Position numbers and translations under genes: made by a program. From Rickettsiales bacterium (GTDB taxonomy: Bacteria; Pseudomonadota; Alphaproteobacteria; Rickettsiales; CANDYO01): a DNA stretch of 6,854 nt. Each line of letters starts with the position of its first letter. The stretch's first letter is position 1. A model generated the notes under the pieces. The model saw only the letters and a program-made list of their open reading frames with translations, made no database searches and was not told where the DNA came from. Positions 1-6,122 of the stretch are shown piece by piece. Where the stretch lies: assembly GCA_947424995.1 (NCBI GenBank), contig CANDYO010000109.1, positions 1 to 6,854 of the forward strand, read 5' to 3'.

Positions 1-2
1 AA

Positions 3-3000
3 AAATACAAAACATACTTCGATATCACCCCTAACACTAAGAAACAAGCAGAACATAAAGATCATATCAATGGTATGGAGAATATAGCTTGGCAAGCTAT
101 TATTAGAGGCAACAATGAAATAGCCAGTCAATTTTTACAACCAGAAATCTGGTCAACTTATAGCGAAGCATATAAAGCTAAAACCATTGGAGTGATAGCC
201 CTATATAATCCATTTTTACTCGGCAAATTATCTGAACATGATTTTCTAACTACCGAACTTTGTCAAGCAGCTATTGACTTTGAACTTGATGAAGATAGAA
301 AATCATTAATATATACTGCCTTCGAAAAAGCTGCATCAACAATAATGCGAAAAGGGCTGCCACTTAGTGAATTTAACTTATTAACAGGGATAGTTCATCT
401 AACCTCAGAAGATCAAACTTATACCAGCAGCGATCTAACTAATAGATTTTTTTCTACCACAGAAGAATATCATCGAGTGAAAGCTTTAGTTGCACAAGAA
501 GCCCTTGAACATAATCTTAGCTTATTAGAAGGTATAACCACCGAACAAAGTCAAGCTGTAGCCTCCGAGACGAAAGAAGAAAATTTAGCTAGTTTACAAG
601 AAACAAAAGAAGATAAAAATCATCAATCAGCAATAATGAGTCTTGAAATAGGAGTTGCAAACGAGCTTAAATCTAGACCATCTGAAGGAGGAGATCCTTT
701 AGAAATAATGTTAGGTAAACGTTTGCTTATATCTAGTTACTTTAATACGGAGCATATATTGAAAATGGAACCTGCTCCTCTTTTAGTATCTTCAATTGCT
801 TCGATGATTAGCTCTAATAAACTCAATCAATTAATTAACATAATGCAAGAAAGAGATAATGGTACACTTGAAGAAATCTTAGCAGATAGAAGTAAACTCT
901 ATGCAAACGAAGATAGATTACCTTATTTTAAGACCATCAAAAATATTTTAGGCAATAAAGAAGAAGCCGCTCTTAGATTACTAAGAGCAAAGAAAGAGCC
1001 CTACAGTGAACTTGAAAAAGACTCATTAGAAATTGCAGCAAGATTTGGTAAAAGTAAGGTTGCTAGTTTATGCTTAGACAGACTTGCAGAAGAAATAGAA
1101 AGAGCTAGAGCACTAATAAAAACAGCCGCAAACCCTACTTTTATGAGAGCTATGGATACAGTTGGCAATCAAGCAATAGGTGAAGTTCATAAACTTAATC
1201 TAGAAATAATAGCTAGAGGAAATATTGATACCTGCAAAGCTTTTCTTCGTCCTCATATATGGAATCTATACACCACGCAACAACAAACTGAGCTTTTAAA
1301 TACCATAGCCATAAGATCAGGACTAGATGCTATGGATGTGTTAGTCGATGATTTGATGAGCTATAATCTTCTAACTCCAGAAATAATCAATCAAGCAAGT
1401 ATTATAGCTATAAGTGACATGGAGAGCAAATATATTGCTAATTTTTTAGCGCCATATGCTATGAGCCTAGAGACGATTAAAGGAATAAAACAAACCAAGG
1501 ATACTCTACAAACCGCTTTAGCTGATAATATCATACCTCAAAATAAAGAAGGGAAATATGCCCTATTCGCTGAAATTGCTTATCTCTATGGCAAAGAAAA
1601 ATTAACAATTGATAGCACTAGTTTGATTAATAGGCATTATGATCAATTAAAAGAATTGGCACCAGCTGGACAGCAAATAAGGGAATTTAGAAGCCATTTT
1701 GCTGATCTAGAAATTTGGCAACCAGCTGAAGAGTTGATTGGGTTAATCGGAATAGAAGAATTAACCAATACCAGAAGTCAATCCTCCAGCTCTAAAAAGA
1801 AAAAAGCAGAAGATGCTGCTAAACCACGCCCTACATCAGAAATTTTAGCAGATACTGATCAGGCTATTGACATTAAGTTTGCTGAATTATCTATTGCTTG
1901 CAGAGGATTTGATAAAAAAGAACTTGAGAAATTTGTTAAACAAAATATCGATCGATTAAGAGAAATAAAACCACAGAATCAGGAAGAGTTTGAAGCTTTA
2001 TTTATTTTAGAGCCTTCGGTAATTACTGGCTCAAGAAAACTAATCCAAAATATTAATTCTATTAAACTCAAAAAATCTAGTGATTTATCTGAGGTTTCTA
2101 CAACAAAAGCCGAAATTTCTCCTCTTGATAGAAACATAGAAATAATGTTAACTGGTGATTTCTCACTACTCAAGCCAGCTATCTGGAGAAACCATTCTGC
2201 TGACAATCAATATAAAATTTTTATCAATATAGTTGATCATCCTAATCAAGATATTAGAAAATCTCTGCTAAATGAACTTATGAGGGAATCTCTGTTAACT
2301 TCAAGCCTTGTTAATAAAGCGATGGAAAATGGAAAGGCTTTGGATTCTCTGCACAGAGATGTATCTATTATCGAAAGGGTAAAAAGAAGTTCTCGAGAAC
2401 CGATAGACATCTTAACTACTCCTGGAGATAAAGCTAACAGATTCGCTGAATTAGCTTATGTAATGAGTGATCAGTTAGAGTCCGTATCAAAAAGACTTAT
2501 CATACCCAGACTTAAATTAATCAAAGAATTGATTCCTGAAAATATTCAAGAGTTTGAACAAAAATTTATTGATAAAGAAATTGTTACTGGATCAAGAAAA
2601 TTGCTCAAACTAATTGTTGAAATAGAAAAAGATTTACTTGAAAAAGAACAAGTTAAAGCTAGAAGCGATGTTGCAACTGCACATAAAACCGCACCAAAAG
2701 ATGCAGTAGCTGCAGCTAAAATAGCCACACATAAAGCTGCACCAAAAGATGCAGTGGTTATAGCTAAAGCTGATGTAGCTCCAGTAAAAACTTCTCAAGT
2801 AATTGGAGGTACTAATCTTGAAAATATCGGTAAAAAAGCAGCAGCTAAATTTAATCCCGCAGCTAAAACGTTAGAACAAGAAAAATCTTCTAGTTCAAGC
2901 AATGCTAGCTCTGCCGCTCATATAGCCTTAAATACTAAAGTAACACAACAACAAACTTCTACTCCCGCTCTTGATGCTAAAGTAGCGCAACAACAAATTT

Positions 3001-3590
3001 CTACTCCTGCACTTGATACTAAAGAGATAAAACATGAAGTCAGTTCAAGCAATGTTAGCTCTGCCGCTCATATAGCCGTGGATACTAAAACAGCACAACC
3101 GCCATTAGCCCAACAAACTTCCCAACAAACTTCCCAACAAACTTTCGTTTCAAAAGAAGCCATTATCGAAGAAATAAAGCGCTTATCTAACCTAGAAAAC
3201 TCAGTACATCTAAGTATCCAAAGCCAATTAGGACATTTGTGTGGTATGTTAGGATATAATCCTATGCAACCTACTATGATGATTGCTCCTCCTCCCCCAC
3301 CTCCACAAAATCAAACTAGATATCTTAATCATCTTGGACAAGTAATAATAGAAGAAATTCAGCATAACCCGCAATTAGGACGAGTTGCTATAGCTCATAA
3401 TCAATCTACAGGGGAAATGAGTCAACGATCATTAGAACCAGGAGGATGGGCTAACCAAGTTAGACCTGGTGGCAAAAGCGCTAGTAATAACGTTGCTCAG
3501 ATATTAGAGCAAGGCCCCCGTAACGAAACTAGTTTTAAAGAAGCCGAAGATAAGCGCAAGCAATCTGGAAGAGATTCTCTGGAATTGTAA
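3..3590 (+). CDS. Giant helical repeat protein with low-complexity tail, function unknown, 5'-partial
   Basis: I do not recognise a family. The frame has no stop from base 3, and the first in-frame ATG (75) has no Shine-Dalgarno before it, so the gene probably starts outside the window. Residue numbers count from that ATG (1171 aa). No signal peptide or membrane segment is visible. Residues 1-855 are mostly amphipathic helix with two recurring modules. Module A (near 2-70, 373-450, 685-755, weakly 207-260) shares an EI..RGN-like start, an IW pair (25-26, 395-396, 703-704) and an LLT-type motif 33-38 residues later. Module B (near 498-565, 602-665, 790-853) starts FAE(L/I) and has an EF....F motif; the last two share TGSRKL. 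Residues 856-1025 are Ala/Lys then Ser/Gln/Thr-rich and internally repeated. Six prolines lie at 1072-1077. The last 20 residues are highly charged but net neutral. The modular, tailed build suggests a secreted host-interaction protein; that is inference only. Confidence 0.85.
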   Translation, partial: KYKTYFDITPNTKKQAEHKDHINGMENIAWQAIIRGNNEIASQFLQPEIWSTYSEAYKAKTIGVIALYNPFLLGKLSEHDFLTTELCQAAIDFELDEDRKSLIYTAFEKAASTIMRKGLPLSEFNLLTGIVHLTSEDQTYTSSDLTNRFFSTTEEYHRVKALVAQEALEHNLSLLEGITTEQSQAVASETKEENLASLQETKEDKNHQSAIMSLEIGVANELKSRPSEGGDPLEIMLGKRLLISSYFNTEHILKMEPAPLLVSSIASMISSNKLNQLINIMQERDNGTLEEILADRSKLYANEDRLPYFKTIKNILGNKEEAALRLLRAKKEPYSELEKDSLEIAARFGKSKVASLCLDRLAEEIERARALIKTAANPTFMRAMDTVGNQAIGEVHKLNLEIIARGNIDTCKAFLRPHIWNLYTTQQQTELLNTIAIRSGLDAMDVLVDDLMSYNLLTPEIINQASIIAISDMESKYIANFLAPYAMSLETIKGIKQTKDTLQTALADNIIPQNKEGKYALFAEIAYLYGKEKLTIDSTSLINRHYDQLKELAPAGQQIREFRSHFADLEIWQPAEELIGLIGIEELTNTRSQSSSSKKKKAEDAAKPRPTSEILADTDQAIDIKFAELSIACRGFDKKELEKFVKQNIDRLREIKPQNQEEFEALFILEPSVITGSRKLIQNINSIKLKKSSDLSEVSTTKAEISPLDRNIEIMLTGDFSLLKPAIWRNHSADNQYKIFINIVDHPNQDIRKSLLNELMRESLLTSSLVNKAMENGKALDSLHRDVSIIERVKRSSREPIDILTTPGDKANRFAELAYVMSDQLESVSKRLIIPRLKLIKELIPENIQEFEQKFIDKEIVTGSRKLLKLIVEIEKDLLEKEQVKARSDVATAHKTAPKDAVAAAKIATHKAAPKDAVVIAKADVAPVKTSQVIGGTNLENIGKKAAAKFNPAAKTLEQEKSSSSSNASSAAHIALNTKVTQQQTSTPALDAKVAQQQISTPALDTKEIKHEVSSSNVSSAAHIAVDTKTAQPPLAQQTSQQTSQQTFVSKEAIIEEIKRLSNLENSVHLSIQSQLGHLCGMLGYNPMQPTMMIAPPPPPPQNQTRYLNHLGQVIIEEIQHNPQLGRVAIAHNQSTGEMSQRSLEPGGWANQVRPGGKSASNNVAQILEQGPRNETSFKEAEDKRKQSGRDSLEL
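2682..2777 (+). repeat. 48-bp tandem repeat (16 residues, two units)
   Basis: Two adjacent units, 2682-2729 and 2730-2777, encode HKTAPKDAVAAAKIAT and HKAAPKDAVVIAKADV (residues 870-901). The first 26 or so bases of each unit are nearly identical and the 3' halves have diverged. The encoded segment is Ala/Lys/Pro-rich and begins the disordered tail of the giant protein. Confidence 0.75.
2892..3077 (+). repeat. 36-bp direct repeat, copies 150 bp apart
   Basis: Bases 2892-2927 and 3042-3077 are identical except for C2905 versus T3055. They encode SSSNASSAAHIA and SSSNVSSAAHIA (starting at residues 940 and 990). The offset is exactly 50 codons, so the reading frame is kept. Such high nucleotide identity points to a recent in-frame duplication, in contrast to the strongly diverged modules in the N-terminal part of the same protein. 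Confidence 0.8.
2940..3023 (+). repeat. 42-bp tandem repeat (14 residues, two units)
   Basis: Units 2940-2981 and 2982-3023 encode VTQQQTSTPALDAK and VAQQQISTPALDTK (residues 956-983). They lie between the two copies of the 36-bp direct repeat, giving a nested repeat structure. The in-frame 14-codon period fits slippage or unequal recombination within a disordered tail. Confidence 0.75.
3111..3146 (+). repeat. 12-bp tandem repeat CAACAAACTTCC, three units
   Basis: Three consecutive 12-base units encode QQTS, QQTS and QQTF (residues 1013-1024). The first two are perfect; the third differs only near its end. It is a short microsatellite-like tract that could vary in copy number without breaking the frame. 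Confidence 0.8.
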
Positions 3591-3667
3591 AAATGAATTA
3601 TTCTTGACCGTAGGACGAAAATCCAGTTAAGATCTTCTCTATTTTACTGGCGCGACTAAAAAAGTGA

Positions 3668-3696
3668 TTGACAGTTGTTAATAAGTTTAGTATTAA
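3668..3696 (+). promoter_or_regulatory. Probable sigma70 promoter of the SET-domain gene
   Basis: A perfect -35 box TTGACA (3668-3673) is followed after 17 bases by TATTAA (3691-3696), four of six matches to TATAAT. Transcription would begin near 3703, leaving a leader of about 37 bases before the ATG at 3740. The box placement is seen directly; promoter activity is inferred. Confidence 0.6.
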
Positions 3697-3710
3697 TTAA
3701 TATTAATACT
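3689..3710. promoter_or_regulatory. Inverted repeat over the -10/+1 region, possible operator
   Basis: Nine-base arms AGTATTAAT (3689-3697) and ATTAATACT (3702-3710) are exact reverse complements separated by TAAT. The dyad covers the proposed -10 box and start point of the SET gene promoter, which is a typical place for a repressor site. An all-A/T dyad can arise by chance in such DNA, so the operator role is only possible. Confidence 0.35.
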
Positions 3711-3739
3711 TCCGTAATAAAATAAAGAGAATAATATCC

Positions 3740-4465
3740 ATGACAAAAGAAAAGAATGATTTTGAAAATGCTGTAAAGCCTTTCTATATTCCGTCAAAAG
3801 ATTGTTATATAGCTTACTCTGAAAATAATGAATTATCAGTCAAAACAAGTTTGTTTCATCTTACAAAACAACAAGTTAAAACTAACTTTGGATTTAACCT
3901 TCTATGTGAAAACCTCACAAGCTCAGTAAAAGAAACAGAATATTACCGCGACGAAAACAAGCTCGTTTCCAAGATGCTCACAAGCTTAAGGGATATAGAC
4001 GATTACCTCGTTGAAAAAAATACTCTAAATTTATTTATTTTATATCAAGCATCTCCTAAAATGGGGTTTGGTATAGCCACTTATTCTGCTCTAAAGAAGG
4101 GAATGGTCATTGCTGAATATATAGGAGAAAGAAAAGCTTCTAATATTAAATTAGATGATACTTCATATGTTTTTTTAAACAGTGATGGCACTAATATAGA
4201 TGCAAAAGATTATGGCAATGTAGCAAGATTTTTTAATCATTGCCCTCTGGAACATCCAAATAAGCAAGTCTTAACTGCTAACCTAGGTGTACTCACATGG
4301 CCAGCTTCTAAGGACCTAAACAAAGTATTTTTTTTTACAATAAGAGACATCAAACCATTTGAGCCTCTATGTTGGGATTATGGTGATCAATATAGCTTTG
4401 GATCAAATGTTGAATTACTCAATGCTAATACATATTTACCCATGACTGATCACGGTGATTTCTAA
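3740..4465 (+). CDS. SET-domain protein, putative lysine methyltransferase
   Basis: This 241-residue protein has a SET domain in its C-terminal part, about residues 98-220. The family transfers a methyl group from S-adenosylmethionine to protein lysines. Visible motifs in order: GFGIATYSALKKGMVIAEYIGE (109-130), split here as the GxG turn plus the AEYIGE strand; IDA (153-155) then GNVARFFNHC (159-168), the substrate/cofactor pseudoknot; and LCWDYGDQY (210-218) with the DYG motif and candidate catalytic Tyr214. The usual NHSCxPN reads NHCPLEHPN, so the serine is missing and a short insertion follows. There is no Cys-rich post-SET. Residues 1-97 are unrecognised and no signal peptide is seen. 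A weak purine-rich RBS (AAAGAGA, 3724-3730) sits 9 bases before the ATG. SET proteins of intracellular bacteria (Chlamydia NUE, Legionella RomA/LegAS4) act on histones; a host-directed role here is inferred by analogy. Confidence 0.85.
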   Translation: MTKEKNDFENAVKPFYIPSKDCYIAYSENNELSVKTSLFHLTKQQVKTNFGFNLLCENLTSSVKETEYYRDENKLVSKMLTSLRDIDDYLVEKNTLNLFILYQASPKMGFGIATYSALKKGMVIAEYIGERKASNIKLDDTSYVFLNSDGTNIDAKDYGNVARFFNHCPLEHPNKQVLTANLGVLTWPASKDLNKVFFFTIRDIKPFEPLCWDYGDQYSFGSNVELLNANTYLPMTDHGDF

Positions 4466-4467
4466 AG

Positions 4468-4487
4468 TTAAAAATAGACTTTTTTAA
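4468..4487. terminator. Weak A/T stem with T-run, possible terminator
   Basis: TTAAAAA (4468-4474) pairs with TTTTTAA (4481-4487) around a six-base loop, just after the SET gene stop. On the plus strand there is a run of six T (4480-4485). The stem is only A/T, so it would be weak; it could act in both directions between the convergent genes. Confidence 0.25.
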
Positions 4488-4518
4488 GGTTGGCGTCATT
4501 ATACGCTATTAATCTTTA

Positions 4519-4569
4519 TGTCGTGCACTAAGGCAACGGTCTTTTCTACCAACAATATCTTATGCGACA
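4519..4569. other. Bulged 51-base hairpin in the convergent intergenic gap
   Basis: TGTCG (4519-4523) pairs with CGACA (4565-4569). After a two-base bulge CA (4526-4527) pairs with TG (4563-4564), and after a one-base bulge TAAG (4529-4532) pairs with CTTA (4559-4562). This gives 11 pairs around a loop of 26 bases, in which GGT (4538-4540) can pair with ACC (4548-4550). It ends 8 bases beyond the comF stop codon. There is no following T-run on either strand, so it is not a standard terminator. It could be a 3' stabilising structure, a small RNA or a decayed palindromic element. Confidence 0.35.
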
Positions 4570-4577
4570 ACAAGCCT

Positions 4578-5282
4578 TCACACCCTTTTAGCCAAAGTCA
4601 GAACAAAAATCTTAGCTGGTTTTTCTGCACGAATAATTCTGCAACATTCAGCAATAGTAGCACCAGTTGTAATAACATCATCAACTAAAAGAATATTTTT
4701 TCCTTTAATATCAGCTTTAAATTTTGGATTTAACTTAAAGCTGTTTTTGATATTTTTTAATCTTTCCTCTTTACTTAATTCAGCTTGAGCTGGAGCAGTT
4801 TTAATTTTAGTAATTAATTGCGGCAAATACTGTAAGTTATTATTTTGAGCTATATTCATTGCCAATAAAGCTGCTTGATTATAGCCACGCTTAAGTAATT
4901 TCATTTTATGCATTGCAACTGGAACTATTATATCAGCCTGCTCTATTATTTCTTTGCCCATATTGAGCATTAAGTTAACCAAATAATCTAAAACATGTAG
5001 TTGATCTTGATATTTAAATTTTTGAATTAGCTTTTTACTATGATAATCATACCTCATAATCGCAATTGCTCGATCATATTTTGGTTTATGCATTACACAA
5101 TATCCACAAACTGCATTTAAATCATTTTCATAAGCAAAAGGGAAAGAACATATCGAACAATAAGGTTTAGTGATGAAAGTAATCTTAGCCCAGCAATCAC
5201 TACATACTTGGTTTTGATCTTGATATTTATTACAAATAATACATTGAACTGGAAATAATAAATTTAATAGAGTTTTCAGCAT
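4578..5282 (-). CDS. comF: ComF family protein (zinc-ribbon plus phosphoribosyltransferase fold)
   Basis: The 234-residue protein has the full ComF layout and about the usual length. The N-terminal part carries four CxxC pairs, C14/C17, C27/C30, C42/C45 and C59/C62, expected to bind two zinc ions. The rest is a type I phosphoribosyltransferase domain with RGYNQAALLA (132-141) and the PRPP-binding loop NILLVDDVITTGAT (196-209), including the adjacent acidic pair D201-D202. In naturally competent bacteria ComF proteins act in the cytoplasm on incoming single-stranded DNA; the substrate of the transferase domain is not settled. In genome-reduced bacteria the gene often persists without a clear competence system, and no other competence gene is in this window. 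Its ATG overlaps the end of the upstream HAD gene by 7 bases (ATGCTGA, minus strand) and has no evident RBS, so translational coupling is likely. Confidence 0.9.
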   Translation of the reverse strand: MLKTLLNLLFPVQCIICNKYQDQNQVCSDCWAKITFITKPYCSICSFPFAYENDLNAVCGYCVMHKPKYDRAIAIMRYDYHSKKLIQKFKYQDQLHVLDYLVNLMLNMGKEIIEQADIIVPVAMHKMKLLKRGYNQAALLAMNIAQNNNLQYLPQLITKIKTAPAQAELSKEERLKNIKNSFKLNPKFKADIKGKNILLVDDVITTGATIAECCRIIRAEKPAKIFVLTLAKRV

Positions 5283-5971
5283 GCTAATTTATCATCAATA
5301 ATCTTAAGTAAATCATAGTGGTCATTAATAAACAAGTCAGCATTAGGATCTTGCGGTTTGATTTTATGATAGAAACGGATTGAAGTGCAATTAGCTTTTT
5401 TAGCACATAAGGTATCAGTTTCGCGATCTCCCATTAACCATACATGCGGACCAGGCTTTACTCCTATAGATTTAAGGGCAATTAGCAGCATTTGTGGATC
5501 TGGTTTAGAAGCCATATCTTCTTTAATACCGATTACATAATCAAACCAACTTAAAGCATTTAGATCCTTAAGAATTTTTCTAGCTATTATCTCTTCTGAA
5601 TTGGTAATGGCAATAATGAATAAATTAAATTCCTTCTTGATCGTGCAAATCAATTCTTCAGCACCAGGCAATAATGACTCAATTGGAATTTCTCTAGCTA
5701 AAAAATGATTAAAATAATATTCAACCGCTGCTGCTAATGATTCTTCTGGAAGAAACTTAGCCAGTAAATCTTTAGTATTAGTGTAATTATCTCCACCACA
5801 ATCTTCTAATTCTTCTGGAGTTAAATAATCATGACCAAAATGCTTAAGTGTTTCATTGATTGAATCATCATAATGAGCTATCACATCATGTAAAGTTAGA
5901 TCCAGATCTAGAGCTAGAACTGTAGGACTTATTAGAGTATTCAGCTGACGGTCACTATTATTATTTTGCAT
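5276..5971 (-). CDS. HAD-superfamily hydrolase, phosphoglycolate phosphatase-like
   Basis: This 231-residue protein has all four haloacid dehalogenase motifs: I, LDLDLTLHD (21-29) with nucleophile D22 and acid D24; II, ITNS (122-125); III, SKPDP (155-159) with K156; and IV, GDRETD (181-186) with D182 and D186. The roughly 75-residue helical cap between motifs I and II places it in subfamily IA, with phosphoglycolate phosphatases and related sugar-phosphate or nucleotide phosphatases. The substrate cannot be read from sequence. Motif I has Leu where DxDGT enzymes have Gly, a known variant in other HAD proteins that should not abolish catalysis. The ATG at 5971 is the only Met before motif I; a GAG lies 8 bases upstream. 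The protein is probably cytoplasmic. It is the first gene of an operon with comF and overlaps it by 7 bases. Confidence 0.85.
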   Translation of the reverse strand: MQNNNSDRQLNTLISPTVLALDLDLTLHDVIAHYDDSINETLKHFGHDYLTPEELEDCGGDNYTNTKDLLAKFLPEESLAAAVEYYFNHFLAREIPIESLLPGAEELICTIKKEFNLFIIAITNSEEIIARKILKDLNALSWFDYVIGIKEDMASKPDPQMLLIALKSIGVKPGPHVWLMGDRETDTLCAKKANCTSIRFYHKIKPQDPNADLFINDHYDLLKIIDDKLAC

Positions 5972-6001
5972 TAATATTACTCAAATTCTTGATACAGCTA
6001 A

Positions 6002-6030
6002 ACTTTATGAATAATTGCTAGGAATGTAAA
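6002..6030 (-). promoter_or_regulatory. Candidate promoter of the HAD-comF operon
   Basis: On the minus strand TTTACA (plus 6025-6030, five of six to TTGACA) is followed after 17 bases by TAAAGT (plus 6002-6007, four of six to TATAAT). Transcription would begin near 5995, about 24 bases before the HAD start codon. No better pair was seen in this divergent gap. Confidence 0.4.
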
Positions 6031-6069
6031 TATCTTTTTATGTTTGAAGATATTTCTTGATAAATATCT
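6028..6069. promoter_or_regulatory. Three alternating inverted arms in the divergent HAD/metK promoter region
   Basis: AAATATCTT (6028-6036), AAGATATTT (6047-6055) and AAATATCT (6062-6069) alternate in orientation. The middle arm is exactly complementary to the first over 9 bases and to the third over 8, so an RNA reading through could form one hairpin or the other but not both. In DNA the same pattern is a set of repeated half-sites touching the -35 box of the HAD-comF promoter. No T-run follows either hairpin, so a simple attenuator is not supported. A repressor or activator site shared by the divergent genes is the simplest reading; chance in A/T-rich DNA cannot be excluded. Confidence 0.35.
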
Positions 6070-6112
6070 ATTAAATCTCTAGTCTCAAAAATAATTTTTA
6101 ATCTTAAAAAGC

Positions 6113-6116
6113 AGAG
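6113..6116 (+). promoter_or_regulatory. Ribosome binding site of metK
   Basis: AGAG lies 6 bases before the ATG at 6123. It decides the start: a nearby ATG at 6119, in another frame, hits a stop after four codons. Confidence 0.5.
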
Positions 6117-6122
6117 AAATGA

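Noticed and set aside
75..1200. Ankyrin repeats in the giant protein (for example EIAARFGKSKVASLCLD)
   Set aside because: Short stretches resemble the ankyrin helix, but the TPLH and GADVN signatures and the 33-residue period are absent.
1979..2206. 75-codon minus-strand reading frame
   Set aside because: It lies wholly inside the giant plus-strand gene, covers conserved module B and A residues, has no RBS and no recognisable domain.
2546..2728. 60-codon minus-strand frame whose start looks like a signal peptide
   Set aside because: The hydrophobic Ala/Leu run is the antisense reading of the Ala/Lys codon repeats in the plus-strand gene; no other support.
1152..3590. Clear type IV secretion signal at the giant protein's C-terminus
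   Set aside because: The last 20 residues are charged (five basic, five acidic) with net zero charge, not the net positive tail expected, so a signal cannot be called.
3623..3650. Hairpin CCAGTTAA/TTTACTGG after the giant gene as a terminator
   Set aside because: The stem has an internal mismatch, a 12-base loop and no T-run after it, so it is not a convincing rho-independent terminator.
4466..4577. tRNA or other known structural RNA in the convergent gap
   Set aside because: No T-loop GGTTC-type sequence, CCA end or cloverleaf arms could be fitted on either strand.
5972..6122. Known S-adenosylmethionine riboswitch before metK
   Set aside because: I could not fit the paired elements and conserved loops of the known classes; only the alternating A/T arms are seen.
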